NCBI GenBank assembly: GCA_964498525.1
Contig: CAZCGU010000004.1
Span: forward strand, 124,001 to 188,000
Direction: 5' to 3'
Source of the DNA: DTU098 sp964498525
Lineage (GTDB): Bacteria > Bacillota > Desulfotomaculia > Desulfotomaculales > Pelotomaculaceae
DNA length: 64,000 bases
Shown here: positions 17,420-25,756 of the stretch, piece after piece
Layout of the letters: each line of letters starts with the position of its first letter
Numbering within the stretch: position 1 is the first letter of the stretch
Program-made: the position numbers and the translations under genes
Notes under the pieces: generated by a model
What the model was told of the DNA's origin: nothing
What the model saw: the letters and a program-made list of their open reading frames with translations, nothing else
The model's database searches: none

Positions 17420-17678
17420 AAAGCACGAGGAAAGCCGGGAAATGGTCCTTTCCCTGGCTGAAACCCTGCAAAAAAAAATCGTAGGCCCGGCCACGGAAAA
17501 AACTGAAGCAATCAACAGGGAAATTCAAAAAATACACGAGTTGATTGACGGATTGGAGCAAAAACACCTTCTTCTGGCCGCAAAGCATAGGCGGACAAGG
17601 ATACTGGCAGTCCTGGGATGTCTTTTGATCATAACGCTTTTAGCAGTCCAAATTATTAACTTTTGGGGGAAGGCTTGA
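17409..17678 (+). CDS. Tail-anchored coiled-coil membrane protein in dynamin operon
   Basis: 89 residues: a polar helical N-terminal part (1-60) with coiled-coil character, a basic patch (KHRRTR) and one C-terminal membrane helix at ~64-84 (ILAVLGCLLIITLLAV) ending in FWGKA. No signal peptide, so it should sit with its body in the cytoplasm. ATG at 17409, 6 nt after GGGGGGAG; overlaps the previous gene by 11 bp. By position and topology it could dock the dynamin-like GTPase on the membrane; this is inference. Confidence 0.72.
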   Translation: MNGEKHEESREMVLSLAETLQKKIVGPATEKTEAINREIQKIHELIDGLEQKHLLLAAKHRRTRILAVLGCLLIITLLAVQIINFWGKA

Positions 17679-17792
17679 GTGAGGGTAAAACACGGCTCTT
17701 AATATTTTTTAAGACCCGGGGCTTACCAAAGCGATTGGACTAATTACGATTAGACTAATTAATGATATGACTGCCGGTAGCACACCTTTTAC

Positions 17793-17814
17793 GGCCCCAC
17801 CACCCGGTGGGGCC
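17793..17814. terminator. Strong GC hairpin between convergent genes
   Basis: Perfect 9-bp GC stem GGCCCCACC/GGTGGGGCC with loop ACCC between the dynamin operon and the leftward coat gene. T tracts on either side are poor, so termination strength is uncertain. Confidence 0.5.
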
Positions 17815-17841
17815 CCGGTTAGCATTTTGTCCCGCCCTGTT

Positions 17842-18408
17842 TTAGTGTCCCATCATAGGCTGGTACGTTTGTTGCATCTGATTAAGGGTGTGTTCCGGCA
17901 TAACAGGCACCTGGTACCAGCCTTTATTATTCATGTACTGAAATATTTCATAGGCCATTTCCATGCAGGACCTGGATGAGGTTGCCAGCAAATTACGAAG
18001 CTGCGGGTTGGCGCATTCCAGGGCTGCGTTCGTTGTACGCATGGCCCCGCACTTATGAAACAAAAGGGCCCCTTCGGCGATTGTACGGTCTTCCAGATTC
18101 CTGGATTCGTTCCTGGGGTTTGACTGTGAGGTTTGCTGCATGCCGTAATCAGGCTGACGGTCCATGCCCATTCCGGCGGTGGCGCCCATGGTCATCCTTG
18201 GCGCCCGGGATATGTCAATACCCTGTCCCTGCATGACATTTATCTTGGTATTATAGGAATCAATCATATGACGCTGCTGACGCTCCAATACCCGGCGCAG
18301 TTCCGGGTCCCGGCATTGGGTTAAATACATGGCGTAATGGTCAATCATACAGGTAGATTCTCTCAAGATTTCATGCATTTCCATTGCTTCATGCGCACCC
18401 ATTTTCAT
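17842..18408 (-). CDS. CotF-family spore coat protein
   Basis: 188 residues. An N-terminal helical part (ESTCMIDHYAMYLTQCRDPE) and a C-terminal Coat_F part (GALLFHKCGAMRTTNAALEC ... MAYEIFQYMNNKGWYQVPVM) flank a Met/Gln-rich linker. The GWYQVP ending is typical of CotF-type coat proteins, which are ferritin-like helical proteins deposited on the spore. GGAGGT stands upstream of ATG 18408. A second coat pair with the same ending is at 57.8-58.5 kb. Confidence 0.85.
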   Translation of the reverse strand: MKMGAHEAMEMHEILRESTCMIDHYAMYLTQCRDPELRRVLERQQRHMIDSYNTKINVMQGQGIDISRAPRMTMGATAGMGMDRQPDYGMQQTSQSNPRNESRNLEDRTIAEGALLFHKCGAMRTTNAALECANPQLRNLLATSSRSCMEMAYEIFQYMNNKGWYQVPVMPEHTLNQMQQTYQPMMGH

Positions 18409-18492
18409 GGTTATATACTACCTCCGTCCAGAATATTTAGTGAAAGCCTTTTATATTCTGCATCGATTCAAGGAATTTATACCTGTGCTGTA

Positions 18493-18519
18493 AACAAATA
18501 AAACCCCTCGGCAAGGGGT
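18493..18519 (-). terminator. Intrinsic terminator after gene 18551-18877
   Basis: ACCCCT/AGGGGT stem followed leftward by TTTTATTTGTTT. Confidence 0.75.
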
Positions 18520-18550
18520 CTATTGCTCTCGCGGGCCGGGGAACGGCAAA

Positions 18551-18877
18551 TCAGGTTTCCCTCTCCCCCCGGTCCCTCATCAGGGCAAAAACAAAGACGG
18601 TTGATCCCGCAATAATGAGCACCTTAATAACAAAATTAACCGTTTCGGCCTTGAACCTTGTTCTTTCTTTTCTCAGCTCCAGGGCCGGGTCAAGTTTCAA
18701 GTCAATGTAGGTACCCTTGGTTTCATATTGTATGGCCTGCTTCTCGAGTTTCACCACCCGTTCCTCATGCTTGGTTATACCGGACATATAACTTGCGACC
18801 TGAATGACAAGAAAGGCCAGGCCAAATAAGATCAGCAGGATTCGAGGGCTTCTCACAGGGCATTTCCCCTTCTTCAA
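18551..18877 (-). CDS. Membrane protein with two transmembrane helices, unknown function
   Basis: 108 residues from TTG 18877, but a GTG at 18856 has the better ribosome site (AAGGGG 9 nt upstream) and may be the real start. One membrane helix near the N-terminus (ILLILFGLAFLVIQVASYM), a charged middle with KEERVVKLEKQAIQYE-like heptads and a second helix near the C-terminus (VNFVIKVLIIAGSTVFVFAL). Family not recognised. Has its own terminator. Confidence 0.65.
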   Translation of the reverse strand: MKKGKCPVRSPRILLILFGLAFLVIQVASYMSGITKHEERVVKLEKQAIQYETKGTYIDLKLDPALELRKERTRFKAETVNFVIKVLIIAGSTVFVFALMRDRGERET

Positions 18878-19264
18878 TAAACGGTTTTTTTGGGAACAGA
18901 TTCCAGGGCACTGATAAGGTCTTGTTTTATAAAACTATTCAGCGAAAGGCGTACAAATCCCTTGCGGCATCTCTTTAAAGTAATAAATATTTTATGCAAT
19001 TTCTCCTGTACTTATCCTGGATAACGGTTCCGGGTTATTTTTTGGCGCCTTAATTTTTTGGGAAACCCCTGGCTCGGCGCAAAGATAACAAAAAAAGGGT
19101 GTCCGGCTGGCGGCGGTATCACAACATGTACTCAGTAGTTTAAAGTTTTCCGCCCCTCTTTGGGGAACGATATTCTTTAGCCCGCTGTACTTTCTTCCCC
19201 GCACCTTTAAACTTAACCCGGGCAAAACCATAATATGTAATAAAATCTTATTGGAGTGTTTCCT
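18878..19264. other. Non-coding gap of ~390 bp
   Basis: No convincing gene. Divergent promoters for 18877 (left) and 19265 (right) must lie here. A leftward frame overlapping the next gene has no ribosome site and no family resemblance. A CCCC-TCTTT-GGGG mini-hairpin lies at ~19154. Confidence 0.4.
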
Positions 19265-20305
19265 TTGAAATACATCAGCAATGCAGCCAAAGTAGCTCAT
19301 GCCCTGCAAGGTAATCTGGCTGCGCAGATTCAATGGCTAAAAAGTTGCCAGATTTTAAACAGCGGAAATAGCGACGGCGCCATAACCCGTTACCCCCATC
19401 AGGGTTGGGTAACCCCCTACTTTTCAAATTTTGCGGCCAGGGCTATGCTAAAGGAACCTGCCGCCTACCCGCTGGTGAAGCGCTATTTGAACTGGTATCT
19501 GAGAAATATTGAACAAAATGGTACTATTTTAGACTATCATTATGATCAAAACAACCAGCCCGGCACCGCCAGGCCCGATTCGGAAGATGCCTACGCCGGG
19601 ACCTTTCTATCCCTGATCACTATTTACCACCGCCGGTCAGGGCAGGGCGACTGGGTGGGGAAAAACCTTTCCTGCCTGAAAAGAATAGCCCAATCAATAA
19701 TAAACTTGATGGATCGGGATGGCCTGACCTACGCCCTGGCCAGCCACAGGGTCAAATACCTGATGGACAACTGCGAAGCATACCGGGGTCTGAAGGATTT
19801 CGCCCACCTTCTGGATTGCCTGGGTGACAGGGAAGCTCCCTGCTACCTGGCCAGGGCGAAATCCATTGCTGCGGGAGTAGAAAGAATGCTCTGGAATCCG
19901 CGGATTCAACTTTACCATGCCAGCAAAACCGGCTGGTTTCGCCCCGGCGTCAACCTGAAAAAGTTCTACCCCGACGTTTCCTGCCAGGCTTTCCCTGTCC
20001 TTTGCGGTCTTCATAAGCCTGAATCCGAAAGGGGCGCCCGACTGTACAAGATCTTTAACAAGTATCAGCCGGACTGGATTAAAATCAGCCCGCCTGATTA
20101 TCCCTGGATGATCCTTGGTTACTACGCCTGCCTGCACGGGGATTACAGGTCCGCCTACGAGAAAGTCCGCCACGTCCGGGAAACCTACATTGAGTCCCAA
20201 TCAAGCAACTGGTTCTGCGCCGAGGCAGCCTTTTTTATCCTGACCTGCGCCAGTTTATTGGAAAAGCGGAACCTGTGGCTCGGGGCAGGGGACTTAAAGG
20301 GTTAA
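19265..20305 (+). CDS. Probable (alpha/alpha)6-barrel glycosidase-like protein
   Basis: 346 residues, TTG start 19265 with GGAG 8 nt before it (a GTG at 19256 has no site). Repeated aromatic/helical segments such as YPLVKRYLNWYLRN, DSEDAYAGTFLSLITIYHRR and YPWMILGYYACLHGDYRSAY suggest a six-hairpin (alpha/alpha)6 barrel as in family GH15/GH8-like enzymes. Aligned catalytic residues cannot be named by eye. The neighbouring GH15-type gene at 21322 suggests a shared role in alpha-glucan metabolism or turnover, perhaps of storage polysaccharide. No signal peptide, so cytoplasmic. Confidence 0.6.
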   Translation: MKYISNAAKVAHALQGNLAAQIQWLKSCQILNSGNSDGAITRYPHQGWVTPYFSNFAARAMLKEPAAYPLVKRYLNWYLRNIEQNGTILDYHYDQNNQPGTARPDSEDAYAGTFLSLITIYHRRSGQGDWVGKNLSCLKRIAQSIINLMDRDGLTYALASHRVKYLMDNCEAYRGLKDFAHLLDCLGDREAPCYLARAKSIAAGVERMLWNPRIQLYHASKTGWFRPGVNLKKFYPDVSCQAFPVLCGLHKPESERGARLYKIFNKYQPDWIKISPPDYPWMILGYYACLHGDYRSAYEKVRHVRETYIESQSSNWFCAEAAFFILTCASLLEKRNLWLGAGDLKG

Positions 20306-20533
20306 ACCGCCCCCGTCGTTCACCGGCGCCGGATGAAGGGTGAATATTAGCTCCGGTATTTCGGGACCGGGATCCCGCATACTCGGTTGCCAAGAGCCTG
20401 GTGGCCTGAAAAAACTTTCATTTCAAGAACAGGGCCTGGGATACTTCGGTGGGGGTATCAAAGGCAAAGTCTTTGACACCTCTGCCTTCTGTTTTTTAGA
20501 AATCGCAATACCATTTAAAACGACGTACTTCAG

Positions 20534-20627
20534 CTATCAAGGGGACGGTATCAAAAGGACGGTTCCCCTCCTGTAATTCCAGGTATCAAGGACAGGTATC
20601 GGTATCAAGGAGACGGTTCTCCTGCTG
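20534..20627. repeat. Degenerate GTATCAAGGGGACGG repeat cluster
   Basis: Four related units at 20534-20548, 20549-20573, 20582-20596 and 20601-20627, with a partial GGTATCAAAGG at ~20454. The longer ones are partly palindromic (GGGGACGGTTCCCCTC). Similar elements are scattered in many clostridial genomes. The last two overlap the 3' end of the chorismate mutase gene. Confidence 0.6.
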
Positions 20628-20906
20628 CAATTTTATATAATAAGTAAAAAGAGTCCGGTAAACGTCTTCCACGAAGTCCGGATCCAGCCCTTTTTCCAGG
20701 GCTGCCCCCTTCACTTTTGCCAGAACCTCTCTCTCCCTGTCCGGATCATGAACCGGAGTCCCTTTTTTTATTTCTCCCAGCCGGCGCACCAGTTGGGCAC
20801 GCTTGCCGAGAAGTTCAATGATCTGCCAATCCACCTGGTCGATATCAGCCCTAAGGGTCTTAAGAGTTGGGGAATCGCCCCGGCCGGCTTCAATATTAAG
20901 GTTCAT
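20586..20906 (-). CDS. aroQ: Chorismate mutase, AroQ (type II)
   Basis: Rearranges chorismate to prephenate for Phe/Tyr synthesis. All-helical 106-residue protein with the AroQ core LRADIDQVDWQIIELLGKRA, the following RLGEIKK and the DPDREREVL segment; the expected Arg/Lys/Glu active-site pattern is present. The last residues (NRLLDTDTCP) are encoded by the local repeat cluster and so are probably not conserved. ATG 20906 with GGGGTGG upstream. Stands alone, not in an aro operon. Confidence 0.88.
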   Translation of the reverse strand: MNLNIEAGRGDSPTLKTLRADIDQVDWQIIELLGKRAQLVRRLGEIKKGTPVHDPDREREVLAKVKGAALEKGLDPDFVEDVYRTLFTYYIKLQQENRLLDTDTCP

Positions 20907-21321
20907 TTGACTGCCACCACCCCTTTTATCAAGTGCCTGCCCCCACCACCCGGGAAAGGTAGGGGATGGACGTACCAGCTAACCCCGGTGTAATTACCCG
21001 GCTATCTCCCTTTGTCCAACTGTTCTTTATTATTGCTTCTTATTGGCAGCTTACGAGTAGATTTAAACCTTGACCCAAGGCTAAACTACGCCTTTGCTTA
21101 CCCCACAATTTTTTCCGGCAACGGGCAACTAACGAACATTTCCGTTGTTTTGGGGTTTCCTTATAATATCACGGTGATTTTTACCTGACAAGAAACAAAA
21201 CAACAGACGGCAGTTTATCGCCCTTGAAGGGGCAGGTGACTTTTTACGCCGGATCAAAGGTTTTCTTAAAGGATAATCGCTGATTAACTCTAATACTAGA
21301 CAACAGGAACTCCTGGAAACG
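20907..21321. other. Non-coding gap with a large imperfect hairpin
   Basis: About 415 bp. A nested inverted repeat is visible at 21101-21155 (CCCCA/TGGGG outside, CAACGG/CCGTTG inside), followed at 21161 by a TATAAT-like box. It may belong to the promoter region of the rightward GH15 gene. No gene seen. Confidence 0.4.
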
Positions 21322-23319
21322 GTGGTGGTGAAAATAAATCAACCTGTAAAGCCGGAAATGCCCGAAGCAATTATAGGTAATTCCAGGCTTAACGCCTCGG
21401 TAAGAAAAAACGGTGAAATTTATAGACTTTTCTGGCCCCGCATCGACTACGGCCAGCACCTGGGGCATTTTTGGGCCGGAATCAGGGTGGGTAACAGCTC
21501 AACCAAATGGTTTCACCTGGACGAGTGGTCGTCCTCCCAGTGTTACCTGGACAACACGAACATTCTGGAAACCACCCTGACCGGCCGGTCCAGTCAGCTG
21601 AAGGTGACGCAAAGGGACTTTATTTTGCCGGCACAGGACCTTCTGACCAGGCACTACGAACTTGAAAATACGGGAAGCAATAGCGAAAAGATATCCCTTT
21701 TCCTGTATTGCCACTTTGAAATAGAGGAATCCGTCCTTTACGACGGCGTTTACCTGGACTTTACCAACCATTCCCTGGTTTTTTTCCGGAGAGATACGTA
21801 TTTCGCCGTTACCGGCCGCGGCTGCCCCCTTACGGGATACCAGTGCGGACGGCGGGGAGCTTCGACAGACCCTTACCGGGAAGCAACTGAAGGCTTACTC
21901 TGGGGAAACAGGGATTCCATCCGCCAGTGTGCGGGAAGTCTGTCCTGGGATTTGGGTGAAATTAGGCCGGGGGAATCGAAAATCTTCACCCTTTACCTGG
22001 CAGCCGGGCATGGGGAGGGAGAGGTTCAAAAGCTGCTATCCGAAGCAACTTCCCGGGGGGGAGACCAATGGCTGGAAAACACCCGGCGGTACTGGCTTGA
22101 TTGGCTTCAGCAGGGCGCCCGGACCCGGGACGGGGATTTCAAGCACCCGGCTTACAACCGCTCCCTCCTGGCCATGAAGCTGATGACCTGCGGGGAAACC
22201 GGGGCCTCTATCGCCGCTCCGGAGTTTGATCCCTTCTACCTGGCCTGCGGCGGCTACGGCTACTGCTGGCCCAGGGATGCCGTCTTTGTGGCCGCGGCGC
22301 TGGATGAGGCCGGTTATACCCAACTGGCGGCAAATTTTTACGGCTTTGCCGCCAGTGTTCAGAACCGGGACGGGGGCTGGCGGCAGCGTTATTTTTTAGA
22401 TGGAATGCCGGCGCCATTCTGGGGAGAGCAAATCGATCAGGTAGGGGCCGTGCTCTGGGGCTACGGGCACCACTATTCCCTGAGCAGGGACAGGGGTTTT
22501 CTGGAAAAAATCTGGTCCTCCCTTAAAGCCGCGGCCGGCTACCTGATTGGACAGCTGGCAGCCAACGGCCTGCCTGCACCAAGTTTTGACCCGTGGGAAG
22601 ATGAGTATTTACAGGGAACCTATTCTGCCGCTGCGGCCTTTGCGGGTCTTAAGGCTGCTTCGGAACTGGCGGCAATAAAGGGGGAAAAGGAGCCTTCCCG
22701 GCGCTGGCTGGAAGCCTCCAGGAGCGTGCAGGAAGGCATTTTAAGGCATCAGTGGTCCGGCCGCCTGAACCGGTTCAGGCGCGGGATCAACCGGAGGGTC
22801 TACCGGGACACCTATGACAGCTTCCTGGGCAGGGGAGAAAGGGCATTCACCGGCACGGACCCCACCGGCATCTACCCGAACTACTTTATCGGGGAGGACG
22901 ACAGGGTGGACGCAGCCCTTCTGGGCCTGGTTTTTCCCTTCGCTGTAATAGATCCCCTGGACGATCGCATGGAGGCAACGGTCAGGGCCATTGAGGAAAA
23001 ACTGTGGAACCCGTGCACCGGCGGCCTCCACCGCTACGAAGGGGACTGCTACCGGGGAGGAAACCCCTGGCTAATTGCTACCTTCTGGCTCTCCATTTAC
23101 CACTTGCTGGCCGGGAACAGGGCCAGGGCCCGGGATCTTTATAACTGGTGTTTGAACCAGGCAAATCAGCACCTTCTGCTGCCGGAACAGGCTGACAAAA
23201 ACCGCGGCGGGCCGGCCTGGGCAATGCCCCTTAACTGGTCCCACGCCATGTTTATCCTGACCCACCTGGCACTCACCGGGCGGCTTAGCATCTTAAATAA
23301 TTCAAGCCGAAAAAAGTAA
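21322..23319 (+). CDS. GH15 glucoamylase-like protein, possible inactive acid residue
   Basis: 665 residues. N-terminal beta-sandwich domain (~1-270) followed by an (alpha/alpha)6 catalytic domain: YCWPRDA at ~314, QNRDGGW at ~347, EQIDQVGAVLWG at ~369 and LLPEQ...PLNWSHA at ~619-640, the usual GH15 blocks. The family removes glucose from alpha-glucans. In homologues I know the third block reads D-E-T/V, with the Glu as general acid; here codon 373 is CAG (Gln). The second Glu (PEQ, ~622) is kept. No signal peptide. Starts in a run of GTG codons at 21322 without a strong ribosome site, so the exact start is uncertain. Confidence 0.85.
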   Translation: MVVKINQPVKPEMPEAIIGNSRLNASVRKNGEIYRLFWPRIDYGQHLGHFWAGIRVGNSSTKWFHLDEWSSSQCYLDNTNILETTLTGRSSQLKVTQRDFILPAQDLLTRHYELENTGSNSEKISLFLYCHFEIEESVLYDGVYLDFTNHSLVFFRRDTYFAVTGRGCPLTGYQCGRRGASTDPYREATEGLLWGNRDSIRQCAGSLSWDLGEIRPGESKIFTLYLAAGHGEGEVQKLLSEATSRGGDQWLENTRRYWLDWLQQGARTRDGDFKHPAYNRSLLAMKLMTCGETGASIAAPEFDPFYLACGGYGYCWPRDAVFVAAALDEAGYTQLAANFYGFAASVQNRDGGWRQRYFLDGMPAPFWGEQIDQVGAVLWGYGHHYSLSRDRGFLEKIWSSLKAAAGYLIGQLAANGLPAPSFDPWEDEYLQGTYSAAAAFAGLKAASELAAIKGEKEPSRRWLEASRSVQEGILRHQWSGRLNRFRRGINRRVYRDTYDSFLGRGERAFTGTDPTGIYPNYFIGEDDRVDAALLGLVFPFAVIDPLDDRMEATVRAIEEKLWNPCTGGLHRYEGDCYRGGNPWLIATFWLSIYHLLAGNRARARDLYNWCLNQANQHLLLPEQADKNRGGPAWAMPLNWSHAMFILTHLALTGRLSILNNSSRKK

Positions 23320-23554
23320 AATTAATAAAACCTGTGGTTTTGCCGTATACTTAGATCCGGCAATTATTTTTTTGGCAGTTACTGATATCTCCCCAAAACT
23401 GTTTGATAACCAAAGACAAGCGCCCCGGGCCCCGGCCGCGGGACAGAAATAAATGCTAATACGTGGAGATAGGGTCCGGGTGCTCCAACCAGCTTGGCAA
23501 GTGCAGTCCAGGCTCTTTCTCTTTCTATAATGCGATTTACCCGGAGGGAAGCAT

Positions 23555-24421
23555 TTGGGCCGGTTTTTTATAATCCGCTCTTTCCCGCAGGAGGCGGCAA
23601 TAAATCTCCTTCAGATCATGGCCGGAGCTCTCCTGCTGGCTTTAAGCCTGAACATCCTTTTAATCCCTTACGGCCTGCTGACCGGGGGTGTTGCGGGGCT
23701 GGCCCTGACCTTCCTTTACCTGTTCAAGATACCCGTTTATTTGAGCATACTCGTCATCAATATACCGGTCTTCTGGTGGGCCGCCAGGGAAATCAACCGG
23801 CATTTTTTATTTTACAGCCTGGCAGGCACTTTAGCCCTGACTCTTTTACAACCGGCCACCGTTAACCTCATTGAACCGCCGCAGATAGACCTCTTTCTCG
23901 CGTCCATTTTCGGCGGCGGCTTTAGCGGCGCAGGTTTGGGGCTGGTCTTCCGGGGCAATGGCAGCACTGGCGGCACCGACATTATTGCCGTGATCTTGAG
24001 AAAGAAAAAAAACATGAGCATCGGGGAAGTTGGATTTTACGCTAACCTTCTGGTAATAATCATATCCCTGGCATTTTTCCCGTTAAAAATCGGACTCTAC
24101 ACGATTATTTCCATGTATGTGGCCGGCAAAATGATTGATGCGACGATAACCGGTCTTAATTTTAACAAGTCGGTTATAATCATTTCCGGCAAATCCGAAC
24201 GAATCGGCAACCGAATTATTGCTGAAATGCACCGCGGGGTAACTTATTTTCTCGGCAGGGGAGCTTTTACCTGGGAGGATAAAAGCATTGTCAACTGTGT
24301 AGTCAACCGTTTTGAACTGGCCAGATTAAAGCGCATTGTTTCCGAAACCGATCCCGGCGCCTTTGTTTATATTTCCGATACAAGCGAGGTTTTGGGGAAG
24401 GGTTTTACCATAAAAAAATAA
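23555..24421 (+). CDS. YitT-family membrane protein (DUF161/DUF2179)
   Basis: 288 residues with five to six membrane helices in the first ~200 (LLQIMAGALLLALSLNILLI; GGVAGLALTFLYLF; LGLVFRGNGSTGGTDIIA) and a cytoplasmic C-terminal DUF2179 domain (SGKSERIGNRIIAEMHRGVT). The STGGTD motif is diagnostic of the YitT family, whose transport substrate is not established. TTG start with GGAGGG 6 nt upstream. Single gene. Confidence 0.9.
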   Translation: MGRFFIIRSFPQEAAINLLQIMAGALLLALSLNILLIPYGLLTGGVAGLALTFLYLFKIPVYLSILVINIPVFWWAAREINRHFLFYSLAGTLALTLLQPATVNLIEPPQIDLFLASIFGGGFSGAGLGLVFRGNGSTGGTDIIAVILRKKKNMSIGEVGFYANLLVIIISLAFFPLKIGLYTIISMYVAGKMIDATITGLNFNKSVIIISGKSERIGNRIIAEMHRGVTYFLGRGAFTWEDKSIVNCVVNRFELARLKRIVSETDPGAFVYISDTSEVLGKGFTIKK

Positions 24422-24544
24422 ATCCGCCCTTGCTCTCACCGCTTCATAAATTTTTAAACTCACAAAATTTGCACGGTTAAAAACAAAATTATTAAACATA
24501 CTAATAACGGCTGTCGTTCCAACTGAATAAGGGGGTTTGGGCTA

Positions 24545-24751
24545 ATGAGCAGAAGGCGTGGAGGAGTAATGTCTGACAGGCTGAGGTACGAATTAGCCAA
24601 CGAACTTGGTGTAGGCGACGTGGTGCGCAGGGACGGCGGTTACTTCGGTAATGTCTCTTCCAGGGACTGCGGTAACATGGTCCGACTTGCCATCGAACGG
24701 GCCGAACGGTCATTGGCCGGGAACGGCAGTCATTTCCGGGGCGCCCCTTAA
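24545..24751 (+). CDS. Alpha/beta-type small acid-soluble spore protein (SASP)
   Basis: 68 residues with the two SASP signatures: YELANELGV (the site cut by the Gpr protease) and SSRDCGNMVRLAIERAERSL (DNA-binding part). These proteins coat and protect spore DNA and are made only in the forespore by sigma-G. Two start codons are possible: ATG 24545 (AAGGGGG) and ATG 24569 (GGAGG close by); homologues with an RRR leader favour the first. The stop codon lies in the loop of the terminator. Confidence 0.9.
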   Translation: MSRRRGGVMSDRLRYELANELGVGDVVRRDGGYFGNVSSRDCGNMVRLAIERAERSLAGNGSHFRGAP

Positions 24752-24766
24752 GGGGCGCCCTTCTTA
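24739..24766 (+). terminator. Terminator overlapping the SASP stop codon
   Basis: Perfect 9-bp stem GGGCGCCCC/GGGGCGCCC with loop TTAA, then TTCTT. The TAA stop is inside the loop, so the last codons form the left arm. Confidence 0.8.
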
Positions 24767-24880
24767 CGTCCGCCGGGTTAATTTATTCTTAAATCTTTTA
24801 AAACTTCCACCAACAAGGTGTTACTAAATCCGCGGTTAAATATTATTATTACAGTAACAAAGACGTAAGGGGGGAAAGTT

Positions 24881-25333
24881 ATGCCTGTTGATGACAAGCA
24901 AATTATTATCAGGCTGTTTCTGGCCTTCATGGTGGGCGCTCTAATCGGAGCAGAAAGAAAAATCATGCACAAGCCTGCCGGGATGAGGACCCACGCCCTG
25001 GTGGGGCTTGGGGCCGCGCTTTTCACCATCGTCAGCATTTATGGTTTTTTGGAATTTGACGGTCCTCCCTATTACCGGACCAACATGGACCCGGCCAGGG
25101 TTGCGGCCCAGATTGTGGTAGGCGTAAGCTTTATCGGGGGCGGACTGATCTTCAGGGAAGAAAACAAGGTTAAGGGATTGACCACCGCCGCCAGCATCTG
25201 GCTTACCGCTGCCCTGGGTACAGCTATTGGTGTTGGTATGTACCTTGCTGTTTTCGTGGCCACTGTCCTGGGATTTATCTCTTTAAAGCTAAACCGCCTT
25301 TTGAAAATAGGGGAAGACGAACACTACGAGTGA
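24881..25333 (+). CDS. MgtC/SapB family membrane protein
   Basis: 150 residues, only the membrane domain of the family: about four helices with the signatures GALIGAERK, PAGMRTHALVGLGAALF and SFIGGGLIFR followed by GLTTAASIWLTAALG. Full MgtC has an additional C-terminal ACT-like domain which is missing here, as in many short Firmicute homologues. The family has been linked to adaptation to low Mg2+ and phosphate; the role here is unknown. ATG 24881 with AAGGGGGGAAAG upstream. Confidence 0.88.
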   Translation: MPVDDKQIIIRLFLAFMVGALIGAERKIMHKPAGMRTHALVGLGAALFTIVSIYGFLEFDGPPYYRTNMDPARVAAQIVVGVSFIGGGLIFREENKVKGLTTAASIWLTAALGTAIGVGMYLAVFVATVLGFISLKLNRLLKIGEDEHYE

Positions 25334-25492
25334 CATGCACCCGCCACCCGACAGGTGGGGGCTTCCCGGCGCCTGCCGGCTGACGCCTGTATAACTGACA
25401 GGCCATTCCCTTTAGTCCGGCAGTTCCTTGTTATTATTCGGGCTAAACCGGCAAGCGGCGTCCTCCATCTCTTATCAGAGCTAAAGCAATTG

Positions 25493-25756
25493 TTATTCAA
25501 TCGCTTCTGTAAGGCATACTGACCTGACCTTGACCCCTTTGATTGAACCCAATTCCTTTTCCAGCCTTTCCCTTTCATCTTCCCGGGCCTGCATAGTCAG
25601 GGTGATAATACCGCGTTCCCGCCCGGGATCCGGAATTCCGTTGCGGCAAAGAATTTGGGAACCATACCTGGTAAAAACCTCCTGCACTTCCGGGGCATGG
25701 TCCGACCTTCCCTCAACCAGAACTCCCAAAATACAAATATCCCGTTCCATCCGCAA
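25493..25756 (-). CDS. TM1266-type iron-only hydrogenase system regulator
   Basis: ACT-like small regulator of about 87 residues (ICILGVLVEGR, GIPDPGRERGIITLTM, ending near VKVRSVCL). The TM1266 family is found beside [FeFe]-hydrogenase maturation or structural genes and is annotated as their putative regulator; here it sits alone, 20 kb from hydCBA. Start set at TTG 25756, 6 nt after GGAGGGAG (ATG 25750 is the other option); a longer frame upstream is not supported. Confidence 0.82.
   Translation of the reverse strand: MRMERDICILGVLVEGRSDHAPEVQEVFTRYGSQILCRNGIPDPGRERGIITLTMQAREDERERLEKELGSIKGVKVRSVCLTEAIE

Noticed and set aside
18992..19333. Leftward 113-codon frame overlapping the glycosidase-like gene start
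   Set aside because: No ribosome site and no family resemblance; it overlaps the start of the better supported rightward gene.
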